Shown: positions 44,026 through 53,994, counted from the first letter of the stretch. The stretch: 64,000 bases of DNA from Arthrobacter sp. cf158 (GCF_900106835.1 NZ_FNNR01000003.1:506381-570380), one strand, 5' to 3'. Numbers and translations are program-made. Notes: generated by a model from the letters alone, not told the origin.

Positions 44026-45774
44026 ATGAACTTTTCATCTTCTCCAGAACGTCTCATGTCCACCTCAGTGCTTGTCATCGGCACCGGCGGCGCCGGCCTG
44101 CGCGCCTCGATTGAACTCGCCCAGAGAGGGGTTGAGGTGCTGGCCGTGGGTAAGCGGAGAAAGCACGATGCGCACACGAGCCTGGCGGCCGGCGGCATCA
44201 ACGCCGCTTTGGGCACCATGGACCCGGAAGACAGCTGGGAGCAGCACGCCGCCGACACTTTGCGTGAGTCGTACTTCCTGGCCGACCCGACCATCGTCGA
44301 AACTGTCGCTCGGCACGCTGCCCGCGGTATTGAGGACCTCGAGCAATGGGGGATGCCTTTTGCACGCGAAGAGGATGGCCGCATCTCCCAGCGCTTCTTC
44401 GGCGCGCACAAATACCGCCGCACTGCCTATGCCGGGGATTACACCGGACTGGAGATCCAGCGCACACTCATGCGCCGGGCGGCAGAGTTGAGGGTTCCCA
44501 TCATCGACACCGTGTACATCACCCGGCTATTGGTCGCCGACGGGACCATTTTTGGGGCCTATGGATTCGACATCATTGATGGCACGCCAATAGAGATCCA
44601 CGCCGATGCCGTCGTCCTCGCCGCAGGCGGCCACACGCGCATCTGGCGCCACACCTCCTCACGACGCGACGAGAACACCGGCGACTCCTTCAGGCTGGCG
44701 GCGCTGGCGGGTGCCCGGATACGCGACGCCGAACTGGTCCAATTCCACCCCTCGGGCCTGCTTGAGCCGGACGACGCCGCTGGGACATTGGTCTCCGAGG
44801 CGGCCCGCGGAGAAGGTGGAATCCTCACGAACGCACTCGGTGAGCGCTTCATGGAACGTTACGACGCCGAGCGAATGGAGCTCTCCACCCGTGACCGGGT
44901 TGCACTTGCCGGATTCACCGAGGTCGCCGAAGGCCGTGGGACTGAAAAAGGCGGGGTTTACCTGGACGTCTCCCACCTGCCGCGGGAGACCATCATGGAA
45001 AAACTGCCCCGGGTCTACCGCACCCTGATCGACCTTCAAATGCTGGACATCACCACTACCAAGATCGAGATCGCGCCAACCGCCCACTACTCCATGGGCG
45101 GGGTATGGGTTGCACCGGAGGACCACGGGACAGGAGTAAAAGGACTGTACGCCATCGGAGAGGCATCCTCGGGCCTGCATGGAGCCAACCGCCTCGGGGG
45201 AAACTCGCTGATTGAACTACTCGTCTATGGGCGAATTACCGGTGAGCATGTGGCCGAATATGTACGTTCCCGCACCGACGTCCGTCGGGATCCAACAGCT
45301 GTGGGGCTGGCCCGCAACGAAATGCGCGGCCTGCTGAACGGGGAAGGTACAGAGTCAGCGCGCCGTCTGCAGCGTGAACTGCGCAATCTCATGACCGAAC
45401 ACGCCGGTGTGGTCCGCACCGAGCAGGGGCTGCAGGAGGGACTCAGGAAGCTGGCCGATGTGGAGGAACGCGCCCGCTTCGTTACGGCGCACCCGGACAT
45501 CGCGGGGTTCGACGACCTGGCCCACGCCTACGACCTACTGGGCTCCCTCCTCGCCGCACGAGCTACCCTGGAGTGCGCGCTGGAACGCCGCGAAACACGG
45601 GGAGCGCATAACCGGGCAGACTTCCCAGCGCTGGATCCGTCACTGCAGGGCAACTTTGTCTGGTCCCCCGGCGGAGGCGTCACCTTCGAGCCCTTGGCCC
45701 CGGCTCCAGACTCCTTCCGGGCCTTGGCCGAGGCCCATGCGGAGGACTCCGTCGCTGGCAAGCTTGTCGAGTGA
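44026..45774 (+). CDS. FAD-dependent fumarate reductase/succinate dehydrogenase-type flavoprotein
   Basis: 582 residues. FAD motif V-I-G-T-G-G-A-G-L-R-A; H-T-S-L-A-A-G-G-I-N-A-A-L-G where SdhA/FrdA carry the flavin-linked His; Q-F-H-P-S-G; T-A-H-Y-S-M-G-G with the substrate-binding His; and E-A-S-S-G-L-H-G-A-N-R-L-G-G-N-S-L. The closing region is a typical succ_DH_flav_C helical domain. No iron-sulfur or membrane anchor subunit is encoded nearby. It could be L-aspartate oxidase-like or use another acceptor. Start uncertain: ATG 44026 or 44056 (MSTSVLVIG). Confidence 0.83.
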   Translation: MNFSSSPERLMSTSVLVIGTGGAGLRASIELAQRGVEVLAVGKRRKHDAHTSLAAGGINAALGTMDPEDSWEQHAADTLRESYFLADPTIVETVARHAARGIEDLEQWGMPFAREEDGRISQRFFGAHKYRRTAYAGDYTGLEIQRTLMRRAAELRVPIIDTVYITRLLVADGTIFGAYGFDIIDGTPIEIHADAVVLAAGGHTRIWRHTSSRRDENTGDSFRLAALAGARIRDAELVQFHPSGLLEPDDAAGTLVSEAARGEGGILTNALGERFMERYDAERMELSTRDRVALAGFTEVAEGRGTEKGGVYLDVSHLPRETIMEKLPRVYRTLIDLQMLDITTTKIEIAPTAHYSMGGVWVAPEDHGTGVKGLYAIGEASSGLHGANRLGGNSLIELLVYGRITGEHVAEYVRSRTDVRRDPTAVGLARNEMRGLLNGEGTESARRLQRELRNLMTEHAGVVRTEQGLQEGLRKLADVEERARFVTAHPDIAGFDDLAHAYDLLGSLLAARATLECALERRETRGAHNRADFPALDPSLQGNFVWSPGGGVTFEPLAPAPDSFRALAEAHAEDSVAGKLVE

Positions 45775-45869
45775 AGCGCACCCGCCAGGTTCCGTTCCGG
45801 GCAGCGACGCCGATTTGCCTTTAGGCTGACTTTTGCGAGTGATCCCAACCATGACGACGGAGGACGACC

Positions 45870-46649
45870 ATGACCGAATCAAATACCCATGCCCGGGCTG
45901 AGAAGTTGAAGGCTCTGCATGAGGCACCGGAAATCCTGAGTGTGGTCAACGTGTGGGACGCCATCAGCGCCTCGACCGTTGCAGCCCTTCCCGAGACGAA
46001 AGCCATTGCCACCGCCGGGCACTCGATTGCGGCCGCGTATGGCTACGCCGATGGGACCATGCCCCTTGATGTCGCGCTGGATGGCGTGAAGAGGATCGTC
46101 AACGCGGTGGACCTTCCGGTCACAGCAGACCTCGACGACGGCTATGAAGACCCAGCCGAAACAATCCGTCGCGCAATTGGCATCGGCGTCGTGGGCGCCA
46201 ACGTCGAAGACCGCCTGCGTCCCTTCGACGAAGCCGTCGCCCGAGTGAAGGCGATCGTCGACGCCGCCAACGGCGAAGGCATCGCGTTCCAGCTGAACGC
46301 ACGCACCGACGCCATCGCGAAAGGCGGTGACCGACCAATCAAGGACAGCATTGAAGACGCCATTGCCCGTGGTCGCGCCTTCCTGGATGCAGGCGCAGCA
46401 CTGGTATTCGTGCCTGGCGCCCTGACACGCGACGTCATCGAGCCGCTCGTCGCAGGCCTGGGACACGGCAAGTTGTCTGTGATCGGCGCCCCCGGAGCGC
46501 TTCCCGCAGCCGAGCTCCAGGAACTGGGCGTCGCGCGGGTTTCCTATGGTCCTTTTACCCAGCGGGTCGCCTTGCGTGCGCTCCAGGATCTCGCCGCCGA
46601 TCTGTATGGTTCCGGCGTCATCCCCAAGGACACTCCGGCCCTGAACTAG
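45870..46649 (+). CDS. Isocitrate lyase/PEP mutase family protein
   Basis: 259 residues. TIM barrel of the PEP mutase/ICL superfamily: V-V-N-V-W-D-A-I-S-A, V-T-A-D-L-D-D-G-Y with Mg-binding Asp, G-A-N-V-E-D, and N-A-R-T-D-A. The K-[KR]-C-G-H loop that bears the catalytic Cys in isocitrate and methylisocitrate lyases is absent, as in many uncharacterised COG2513-like members, so it may be a C-C lyase/hydrolase of another type. Good Shine-Dalgarno (acggaggacg). Monocistronic, with a terminator-like hairpin after it. Confidence 0.87.
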   Translation: MTESNTHARAEKLKALHEAPEILSVVNVWDAISASTVAALPETKAIATAGHSIAAAYGYADGTMPLDVALDGVKRIVNAVDLPVTADLDDGYEDPAETIRRAIGIGVVGANVEDRLRPFDEAVARVKAIVDAANGEGIAFQLNARTDAIAKGGDRPIKDSIEDAIARGRAFLDAGAALVFVPGALTRDVIEPLVAGLGHGKLSVIGAPGALPAAELQELGVARVSYGPFTQRVALRALQDLAADLYGSGVIPKDTPALN

Positions 46650-46658
46650 AACATGGAA

Positions 46659-46687
46659 ACCGGTCCGGCATCACCCACCGGACCGGT
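46659..46687. terminator. Bidirectional terminator-like hairpin
   Basis: ACCGGTCCG at 46659-46667 pairs with CGGACCGGT at 46679-46687 over an 11-nt loop, 10 bp after the stop at 46649 and 62 bp from the convergent gene end at 46750. Confidence 0.6.
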
Positions 46688-46749
46688 CACGGGCCAGATC
46701 GCGTGCCGATCACCGCGGCCGACACAGGAACCGGGTTCGGCGTCGCCGC

Positions 46750-47592
46750 TCAGTGGTGCAGCCGCATGCGTTGGAGCACGGTGGCCGATATTTCTTCCAC
46801 GGACATGGACGCGGAGTTGACGTAAGGGATGTTGTTGGCCCGGTACATGTCCTCGGCGTTGCGCAGCTCAAAGGTGCACTGGTTCAGCGAGGCGTAGTTG
46901 CTTCCCGGCCGGCGTTCCTGCCGGATTTGGCTGAGGCGGACGGGCTGGGAGGTCAGCCCGAAACATTTGTTCGCGAAGGGCAGCAAGGGTTTCGGGAGGG
47001 TCATGGTGTCAAAGTCTTCCTCTACCAGGGGGAAGTTGGCGGCGAGGATGCCGTGCTGCAGGGCCAGGTACATGGTGGTGGGCGTTTTCCCGCACCGCGA
47101 CGGGGCGATGAGTATCAATTCGGCCCGTTCGAGCGCCCGAAGTGACTGACCGTCGTCGTGCTCTATGGCGTATTCGACGGCGGCCATGCGGGATTGGTAG
47201 CGGACGGCGTCGCCCACGCCGTGGGCCTGGCCGGGTTTGCCGTTGGCCTGCGCACCAAGGGTTTGTTCGAGTTGTCCGATGTGGGCTCCGAACAAGTCGA
47301 AGAACTGCCCGCGGCTCCGGGAAAGGATCGCCCGGATGTCCTGCCCTACAGCAGTGGAAAAGATGACCGGCAGGGATCCGCTGTCCGCGACCCGATCGAT
47401 CAGTGCCACTACCTCGCGCGCTTGCTCGACGGTGGTGATGAACGGGATGGTGCGCCGTTCCAGCCGCTGGCCCGGGAACTGCGTCAGCAGCGTATTGCCG
47501 AGCGTTTCAGCCGTGATCCCCGTGCTGTCGGAAAGGAAGAACACCGTGGGGGCAGGCGCGGAGCCTGCCCCCACGGTAATGTGGTCTGCCAT
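46750..47592 (-). CDS. ppsR: PEP synthase regulatory kinase/pyrophosphorylase (PPSR, DUF299)
   Basis: 280 residues. Begins V-F-F-L-S-D-S-T-G-I-T-A-E-T, followed by P-F-I-T-T and the P-loop-like A-P-S-R-C-G-K-T-P-T-T. The family is bifunctional: ADP-dependent phosphorylation of the PEP synthase catalytic-loop Thr inactivates the enzyme and Pi-dependent dephosphorylation restores it. Its ATG follows the stop of ppsA with no base in between, so it is surely co-expressed with its target. Confidence 0.93.
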   Translation of the reverse strand: MADHITVGAGSAPAPTVFFLSDSTGITAETLGNTLLTQFPGQRLERRTIPFITTVEQAREVVALIDRVADSGSLPVIFSTAVGQDIRAILSRSRGQFFDLFGAHIGQLEQTLGAQANGKPGQAHGVGDAVRYQSRMAAVEYAIEHDDGQSLRALERAELILIAPSRCGKTPTTMYLALQHGILAANFPLVEEDFDTMTLPKPLLPFANKCFGLTSQPVRLSQIRQERRPGSNYASLNQCTFELRNAEDMYRANNIPYVNSASMSVEEISATVLQRMRLHH

Positions 47593-50001
47593 TTAGGCGG
47601 TGGTGCTGGTGGTACGTGTGGTGCGGGCCAGGCGCAGCCAGGTCTCGGTCACGGCATCGGGATTCAGCGAAATCGAACTGATGCCCTGTCCGAGCAGCCA
47701 CTCAGCGAAGTCCGGGTGGTCGCTGGGACCCTGGCCGCAGATCCCCACATAGCGGCCCTTGGCGCGGCACGCCGTGATCGCCATCTCCAGCAGCTTGGTC
47801 ACAGCCGGATTCCGCTCATCGAAGCCTTCAGCAACCAGGGCAGAGTCGCGGTCCAGTCCCAGGGTGAGCTGGGTGAGGTCGTTGGAGCCGATGGAGAACC
47901 CATCGAAATACTCCAGGAACTCATCGGCCAGAAGTGCGTTGGCCGGAAGTTCGCACATCATCACTATCTCCAGCCCGTCCTCTCCGCGGCGGAGCCCGTT
48001 GGCGGCGAGGAGTTCGGTCACGCCGCGGGCCTCGTCCAAGGTCCGTACGAACGGGACCATGAGTTTGATGTTGCTCAGGCCCATCTCGTTGCGGACGTAC
48101 TTCAAGGCTTCGCATTCGAGTTCGAACGCCTGACGGAACGAGGATGACAGGTACCGGGACGCGCCACGGTACCCGATCATCGGGTTCTCCTCCTCCGGTT
48201 CGAAAGCCGGACCACCGATGAGGTTTGCGTACTCATTGGACTTGAAGTCCGAGAGCCGGATGATGACCGGTTCCGGTGCGAACGCCGCGGCAATGGTGGC
48301 GATGCCTTCGGCCAGGCGGCGGACATAATAATCGCGGGGACCGTCATAGGCGGCGGTCTTTTCCTGGATCTGCCGGACAGTGTAGTCATCCAAGGCAGCC
48401 GGACGCTCGATCTCACCTGCCACCGCCAACAAGGCGTTGGGGTGTACGCCGATCTGCCGGTTGATGATGAACTCCAGGCGGGCCAGGCCCACGCCATGGT
48501 TGGGGAGCTTGGAGAAGCTGAACGCCTGTTCCGGGGTTCCCACGTTCATCATGATCTTCACCGGAGCTTCCGGCATGGTCTCCACACTGGTCTCGTGCAA
48601 GGAGTACTCGAGCAAACCCTCATAGACCAGCCCGGCCTCGCCCTCCGCGCAGGACACCGTGACCGGGGCCCCGTCTTTGAGGATCTGGGACGCGTACCCG
48701 GTACCGACAACGGCGGGGATTCCCAACTCCCGGGCAATGATGGCTGCGTGGCAGGTCCGTCCGCCACGGTCAGTGACAATAGCGGCGGCCTTCTTCATGA
48801 TCGGTTCCCAGTCCGGATCCGTCATGTTCGCCACCAGGACATCGCCCTCCTGGAAGGATGCCATCTGATCGATCGAGGACAGCACCCGGACCTGTCCGGC
48901 ACCGATCCGCTGACCGATCGCCCGGCCTTCCACCAGCACCGTGGAACGTTCCGCGAGGGTGTACCGGGACGTGGTACCCGCAGCTTTACGGGACTCGACG
49001 GTTTCCGGGCGGGCCTGAAGAATGTACAGCTCACCATCCACACCGTCCTTGCCCCACTCAATATCCATCGGACGGCCATAATGTGCCTCGATGGCTACTG
49101 CGTGCCGGGCGAGCTCCTGGACTTCGGCATCGTTCAGGCTGAAACGGCTCCGCAACTCCTGCGCCACCGGAACGAAGTCAACGGTCCGGCCAACTTCCAC
49201 CGAATCCGTGTAGACCATCTGCACGGCCTTCTCCCCCAGACCGCGCTTGAGCACGGCCGGCCGCCCTGCTGCCAGTGCTGGCTTGTAGACATAGAACTCA
49301 TCAGGGTTCACAGCACCCTGCACCACGGCCTCCCCCAGCCCATACGAGGACGTGATGAACACAGCGTCAGTGAAGCCAGTTTCGGTGTCCATGGTGAACA
49401 TCACCCCGGAAGCGCCGACGTCGGAACGCACCATGCGCTGAATACCGGCCGAAAGCGCCACTTCAGAATGGGTGAAGCCGTGATGTACCCGGTAGGCAAT
49501 GGCCCGGTCGTTATACAAGGAAGCGAAGACGTCCTTGATGGCGAGCAAGATGTTGTCGATGCCGCGGATGTTCAGGAACGTCTCCTGCTGACCGGCGAAT
49601 GAGGCGTCCGGAAGGTCCTCGGCCGTGGCGCTGGAACGCACGGCCCACGACACGTCCCCGCCGTGCTCCCGCGTGAGGCGCTCATAAGCGGTCCGGATGT
49701 CTTCTTCGAATCCGGCCGGGAACGGTGTGTCGCGGATCAGGTGACGGATTTCCTGGCCCACCTTGGCCAAAGCGGTGACATCGCTGCTGTCCAGGCCTTC
49801 CAGGATGCCTTCGATCCGGGCATCCAACCCGGACTCCGCCAGAAAGCGCCGGTAAGCGTCCGCCGTCGTCGCGAATCCGCCAGGAACTTTCACACCGGCA
49901 GAGGCGAGATTCCGGACCATTTCGCCGAGTGATGCATTTTTGCCGCCAACCTGGTCAAGGTCGGACAAGCCAAGCTCAGAAAACCAAAGAACGTTAGTCA
50001 T
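47593..50001 (-). CDS. ppsA: Phosphoenolpyruvate synthase (pyruvate, water dikinase)
   Basis: 802 residues, standard for PpsA. N-terminal ATP-grasp domain ([37 protein letters not shown]), swivelling phospho-His domain with [15 protein letters not shown], and PEP/pyruvate TIM barrel ending with [11 protein letters not shown]. Makes PEP from pyruvate and ATP for gluconeogenesis. ATG at 50001 has ggagga 8 bp upstream; an ATG at 50034 would place it in the ribosome binding site. A 216-bp upstream gap holds its promoter. Confidence 0.96.
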   Translation of the reverse strand: MTNVLWFSELGLSDLDQVGGKNASLGEMVRNLASAGVKVPGGFATTADAYRRFLAESGLDARIEGILEGLDSSDVTALAKVGQEIRHLIRDTPFPAGFEEDIRTAYERLTREHGGDVSWAVRSSATAEDLPDASFAGQQETFLNIRGIDNILLAIKDVFASLYNDRAIAYRVHHGFTHSEVALSAGIQRMVRSDVGASGVMFTMDTETGFTDAVFITSSYGLGEAVVQGAVNPDEFYVYKPALAAGRPAVLKRGLGEKAVQMVYTDSVEVGRTVDFVPVAQELRSRFSLNDAEVQELARHAVAIEAHYGRPMDIEWGKDGVDGELYILQARPETVESRKAAGTTSRYTLAERSTVLVEGRAIGQRIGAGQVRVLSSIDQMASFQEGDVLVANMTDPDWEPIMKKAAAIVTDRGGRTCHAAIIARELGIPAVVGTGYASQILKDGAPVTVSCAEGEAGLVYEGLLEYSLHETSVETMPEAPVKIMMNVGTPEQAFSFSKLPNHGVGLARLEFIINRQIGVHPNALLAVAGEIERPAALDDYTVRQIQEKTAAYDGPRDYYVRRLAEGIATIAAAFAPEPVIIRLSDFKSNEYANLIGGPAFEPEEENPMIGYRGASRYLSSSFRQAFELECEALKYVRNEMGLSNIKLMVPFVRTLDEARGVTELLAANGLRRGEDGLEIVMMCELPANALLADEFLEYFDGFSIGSNDLTQLTLGLDRDSALVAEGFDERNPAVTKLLEMAITACRAKGRYVGICGQGPSDHPDFAEWLLGQGISSISLNPDAVTETWLRLARTTRTTSTTA

Positions 50002-50217
50002 AAATTGTGTCCTCCATTGGGCACGCTCTGACAAGCGCTAAAAAACTAGGTCATGCAAGGATCAAGGCTCAAGCTCAGTGGAAGCAAATAGATGTGACTG
50101 GCGCAACATATGCGCGATGTAACGAAAGGTCATCAAGGGCATGGAGCGCAGACCGGGGGTGTATGAGGGGTCAGGGTGGTTCCCCAATATCAGGTTTGCC
50201 TGCAGCAGCACTCGGTC

Positions 50218-51156
50218 CTAGAGGTAGTCTCCGCCATGTTCGCGGGCAATCTCCAGAAGGGTTGAATGGAAGGCTACCTCTGCGGGCGCATACACCTTGT
50301 CCTGGCGCTGGGCCAGAAGAACCCGTCGCCGGGGTGCGTCAGCGCCGAGGCTTAGGGTCCTTACATCCGGGTGCTGCAGGGCCACTGCTGTCTTGGGGAC
50401 CATCGCCACACCCATCCCGACGCTGACCATGGCTTGGGCCTCTTGGTAATCGTTGGCCAGGAAACCTATGTTCGGTTCGAAGCCGGCGTCGTGAGCGGAT
50501 CGTTGAAGTACCTCAACCACTGGGTGGGCCTCCGCACGGACTATCCATGACTCCTTTCGGAGGTCTTTCATGGAGACTTCATCACGATCTGCCAAGGGGT
50601 GCCCCTTGGCCACGAGGATCACCGTGCTCTCCTGGAAGACTTCAGTGATGCGAATGGATTCGTCGTTGAACCGGTTCCACGGGTAGTCCCAGAGCAAGCA
50701 CAGCCCGGTCACTCCGGATTCCAGGTCCGAGACGAGTTCGTCAAAGCGGGCGCTGCGCACTGACAAGGCAATAGCGGGGTAGCGCTTCTTGAACGCGCGG
50801 ATCACCAGCGGCAAAAAGGAACCGGCCAGCGTGGGGAACGTCCCCACGGTCAACGAGCCGCGGTTCAAACCGGCGATCTGACCCAGGTCGGACCGGGCCG
50901 CACGCATCTGCCCGACGATCTTTCGCGCGTGTCCTGCCAAGACCTGACCGGCCTCAGTGGGAACCACACCGCGGGACCGGCGATTGAGGAGAGGTTGCCC
51001 TACCTCCTGCTCCAGCTTTCGGAGCTGCTGGGAGACGGCGGAGGGTGAGTACATCATGATGTCGGCCGCGGCCGTGATGGATCCTTGCTCAACCACCTCC
51101 ACCAGAAGGGCGAGCCGCCGAATATCAAAAAGATTCAGATTCTCATCGTTAAGCAC
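50218..51156 (-). CDS. LysR family transcriptional regulator
   Basis: 312 residues. Helix-turn-helix region L-F-D-I-R-R-L-A-L-L-V-E-V-V-E-Q-G-S, then A-A-A-D-I-M-M-Y-S-P-S-A-V-S-Q-Q-L, followed by the LysR substrate-binding domain (G-S-L-T-V-G-T-F-P-T). It diverges from the prpF/transporter pair with 240 bp between and most likely controls them, probably sensing the imported di- or tricarboxylate. It is also 216 bp upstream of ppsA on the same strand. Confidence 0.9.
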   Translation of the reverse strand: MLNDENLNLFDIRRLALLVEVVEQGSITAAADIMMYSPSAVSQQLRKLEQEVGQPLLNRRSRGVVPTEAGQVLAGHARKIVGQMRAARSDLGQIAGLNRGSLTVGTFPTLAGSFLPLVIRAFKKRYPAIALSVRSARFDELVSDLESGVTGLCLLWDYPWNRFNDESIRITEVFQESTVILVAKGHPLADRDEVSMKDLRKESWIVRAEAHPVVEVLQRSAHDAGFEPNIGFLANDYQEAQAMVSVGMGVAMVPKTAVALQHPDVRTLSLGADAPRRRVLLAQRQDKVYAPAEVAFHSTLLEIAREHGGDYL

Positions 51157-51396
51157 TGCTACACCCTTCCCTATATTTGGTTCATTCTACGCATCCTCAC
51201 CACCTTTAGAGCGCTCTGGGGCGTCGCTACCATCAGTTCAGCAATCTGCAACCATATTCCCACCCGCTTTTGGCAATGAATGAAGTATCCCTAAACTCCC
51301 CCTCATATTTTGAACATTGTCTTCATATGTGATCCGCATCATCCTCGTAACAGGCACAAGAAATTTGCACGATGCCACGAGAGGCAAGGAAGCACA
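51157..51396. promoter_or_regulatory. Divergent control region of the LysR and prpF genes
   Basis: 240 bp, markedly more AT-rich than the genes around it. Contains TTGAAC at about 51309 and several A/T runs suited to LysR sites (T-N11-A), but no single motif is decisive. The promoters of both flanking genes must lie here. Confidence 0.45.
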
Positions 51397-52515
51397 ATGA
51401 AGATCGAAGCTGAATGGATGCGCGGAGGCACCAGCAAATGCTGGGTCTTTGAAACTGAAGACCTGAACAGGGCCAGCGTCAATCTGGACGACCTCCTGCC
51501 CCGGCTCTTCGGAAGTCCCGATTCCCGGCAGATCGATGGCGTAGGCGGCGCTACTTCAACCACCAGCAAGGCAATGATCCTTCGCCGCCCGGAGGACCAT
51601 GGCGTGGATGTCGAGTTCACTTTCGCCCAGGTGGGCATCGAAGAAGCCGCGGTTGACTGGGGCAGCAACTGCGGGAACTGCTCTGCGGTTGTGGGTCTCT
51701 ACGCCATCGAGAAAGGGTGGGTAGTTCCTGACGGCGATTCCACCCGGATCGTCACGCGGAACACCAACACCGGTCAGATCATCATTCAACGGGTTGCAAC
51801 TCCCGCAGGCGCCCTGCCGATCGCACCGAACGCGCAGATGCCCGGCGTCGTTTTTCCCGGCTATAAAGTGGGGCTCGGCTTCCAGAATCCGGCAGGCAAG
51901 ACCACCGGGCAGTTGCTGCCCACGGGCGCAGCAACCGACACGATGGTGGCCGGAGGAACACGCTGGACTGTTTCGATGGTGGACGCCGGCGCGCCAGTTG
52001 TCATGGTGCGGGCTGAGGAACTTGGACTGGACACTGCCCGCTACGAGACGTGGAAAGCCGGAGTTGAACTGCAACTGGACACCCTGGACGTCATTCGCCG
52101 CCAGGCAGCAGTCCGAATGGGTATGGCTGCAACTCCCGCTCAAGCCGCGCGGGCCGTTCCCAAGCTTGCAATCGTCGGCCCGCCCGAAGGGCCCGACGCC
52201 GAGGCCGACGTCAACGTCATGATGCTCTCCATGGGTAAACCGCATCCCGCCCTGGCGATCACCGGCAGCATCGCGCTGACGCTGGCTGCCCGCACGCCCG
52301 GCACGGTGCTGAACACCATCACTGGCAACACATCCGAAGCAGTCCTGAAGCTCAGGACCCCTGCCGGTGTCATCGAAACCTGGAGCGAAGGACATGAAGG
52401 ATCCCTACTGGTGGGGGTCGACCGAACAGCGCGCACCATCGCTTCAAGCATCATTCACCTCCCGGAGACTCTCGGCAACGTCGTCGAAGCCTCACTAGCA
52501 ACAGCCACTCGATGA
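51397..52515 (+). CDS. PrpF-family isomerase (aconitate/methylaconitate type)
   Basis: 372 residues. PrpF signature: M-R-G-G-T-S-K at residues ~8-14, G-V-G-G-A-T-S-T-T-S-K, and N-C-G-N-C-S-A-V-V-G with the catalytic Cys/Ser-type residue, plus D-A-G-A-P-V-V-M and S-M-G-K-P-H-P-A. The family isomerises double bonds of methylaconitate, oxalomesaconate and trans-aconitate-like acids. No PrpD or AcnD gene is nearby, so a methylcitrate cycle role is unlikely. ATG at 51397 with ggaagc before it. Followed 12 bp later by a dicarboxylate carrier. Confidence 0.88.
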   Translation: MKIEAEWMRGGTSKCWVFETEDLNRASVNLDDLLPRLFGSPDSRQIDGVGGATSTTSKAMILRRPEDHGVDVEFTFAQVGIEEAAVDWGSNCGNCSAVVGLYAIEKGWVVPDGDSTRIVTRNTNTGQIIIQRVATPAGALPIAPNAQMPGVVFPGYKVGLGFQNPAGKTTGQLLPTGAATDTMVAGGTRWTVSMVDAGAPVVMVRAEELGLDTARYETWKAGVELQLDTLDVIRRQAAVRMGMAATPAQAARAVPKLAIVGPPEGPDAEADVNVMMLSMGKPHPALAITGSIALTLAARTPGTVLNTITGNTSEAVLKLRTPAGVIETWSEGHEGSLLVGVDRTARTIASSIIHLPETLGNVVEASLATATR

Positions 52516-52527
52516 GGAGAAAACACC

Positions 52528-53973
52528 ATGGCTAAGACTATTTTCAAACCAGCTCCCGAGGCCGAGAGCGAGATCCGGGAACAGGGTTCCCAGCGCACCA
52601 ACAACCGCCGCCGTATCCTGCTGATAACGGTTGCCGCTTCTGTCATTCTGGGTCTGGTCGCCATCCTGTTCGGGGGTGCCATCTTCAACCCGGCGGCTAC
52701 CCCGGAATCGGAGCCGACCATGACCGCCACCCAAATCATCCCGCTGGTAATCCTCGTGGTGATGTTCGTCGTCGCCACCAAATGGCCACTGAACATCGGT
52801 GTTATGGGACTCGTGGCTTCCTTCGGCGTCGGCTACTTCATGCTCGGCATGACCGATAAGGAAATCCTGGCCGACTTCCCCGCCAACATCGTGATCACGA
52901 TCATCGGCGTCACCTACTTCTTCAGCATGGCCCAGCGCAACGGGACCATCGACATCATCGTCCAGAACTGTGTCCGGCTGGTGCGGGGCAAGACCCTGCT
53001 TCTGCCGTGGGTCTTCTTCCTTCTGGCAGCGTCCCTCACAGCATTGGGCACCTTCTCACCCGCCGCCGTCGCACTGCTGGCACCTGCCGCTATAGGCCTG
53101 GCCTACGAATCACGGATCCACCCCGTCCTGATGGGCGCCTTCATCATCAACGGCGCCCACGCCGGAGGCTTCTCCCCGCTCTCCGTGGCTGGAGTCCTGG
53201 TACATGACATCGCGGTGAAGAACGGCTTTCCGATCTCCCAGGGCGCACTTTTCGCGGCGAGCTTTGCCCTCAATCTGATCCTGTCGGTGCTCACAGTGGT
53301 GCTGTTCGCTCTCCTGGGTAAGCTTCGCGACGGCGCTGGCGGCCAGCACGCCGACCTCGAGACGCGCACCACCCGGCCGCATGGCCAGCAGATCCTCACC
53401 CTTGCGCTGATCGTTGCCATGCTGGTTTGCGCCCTGGGATTCCACATGCCCATCGGTTTCGTAGCCCTCTCTGCCGGACTTTTGCTGGCGCTGGTCAACA
53501 TCAAGGAACACCGGACCTTCATCGGCGGTGTCTCCTGGTCCACCGTGCTGCTTGTGGCCGGCATGATCACGTACGTTTCCCTGCTCCAGCACGTGGGGGT
53601 CATCGATACCCTCGCTGAGCAGGCATTGGCACTTGGAGCACCGCTCCTCATCGCCCTTGTGCTCTGCTACGTCATCGGCGTCGGCTCAGCCTTCGCCTCC
53701 TCCACCGCACTGCTGACGGCCTTCATCCCGTTGGCCGGTCCTCTCCTGGCAACGAGCTCGCTGAGTGCATCGGGAACAGTGGCTGCCCTCGCCATCGCCG
53801 CAACCGTTGTGGATGTATCCCCCTTCTCCACAGACGGTGCCTTGGTGGTAGCCAACGCCCGCGAGGACGACCGGCAGCGTGTCTACAAGCAGTTGATGAT
53901 GTACGCGGGCGGAGTAGTCCTGGTGGCACCCGCACTCGCCTGGGCCTTGTTGGTACCAACCGGCGTCATGTAA
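52528..53973 (+). CDS. MatC/SLC13-like dicarboxylate transporter
   Basis: 481 residues with about 12 hydrophobic spans. A polar ~30-residue N-terminus precedes the first helix. Gly/Ser-rich hairpin-like segments (T-F-S-P-A-A-V-A-L-L-A-P-A-A-I, N-G-A-H-A-G-G-F-S-P-L-S) and a second inverted set (S-S-T-A-L-L-T-A-F-I, D-V-S-P-F-S-T-D-G-A) match the MatC/ion-transporter superfamily for malonate-like dicarboxylates. It forms an operon with PrpF and should import its substrate. Good Shine-Dalgarno (gaggagaaa) before the ATG. Confidence 0.85.
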   Translation: MAKTIFKPAPEAESEIREQGSQRTNNRRRILLITVAASVILGLVAILFGGAIFNPAATPESEPTMTATQIIPLVILVVMFVVATKWPLNIGVMGLVASFGVGYFMLGMTDKEILADFPANIVITIIGVTYFFSMAQRNGTIDIIVQNCVRLVRGKTLLLPWVFFLLAASLTALGTFSPAAVALLAPAAIGLAYESRIHPVLMGAFIINGAHAGGFSPLSVAGVLVHDIAVKNGFPISQGALFAASFALNLILSVLTVVLFALLGKLRDGAGGQHADLETRTTRPHGQQILTLALIVAMLVCALGFHMPIGFVALSAGLLLALVNIKEHRTFIGGVSWSTVLLVAGMITYVSLLQHVGVIDTLAEQALALGAPLLIALVLCYVIGVGSAFASSTALLTAFIPLAGPLLATSSLSASGTVAALAIAATVVDVSPFSTDGALVVANAREDDRQRVYKQLMMYAGGVVLVAPALAWALLVPTGVM

Positions 53974-53994
53974 GCCTCACGGCCAAAAAAAACT

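Noticed and set aside
50101..50115. GCGCA-N5-TGCGC inverted repeat upstream of ppsA, considered as an operator.
   Set aside because: Short, GC-only arms occur by chance in such DNA and it fits no known regulator site.
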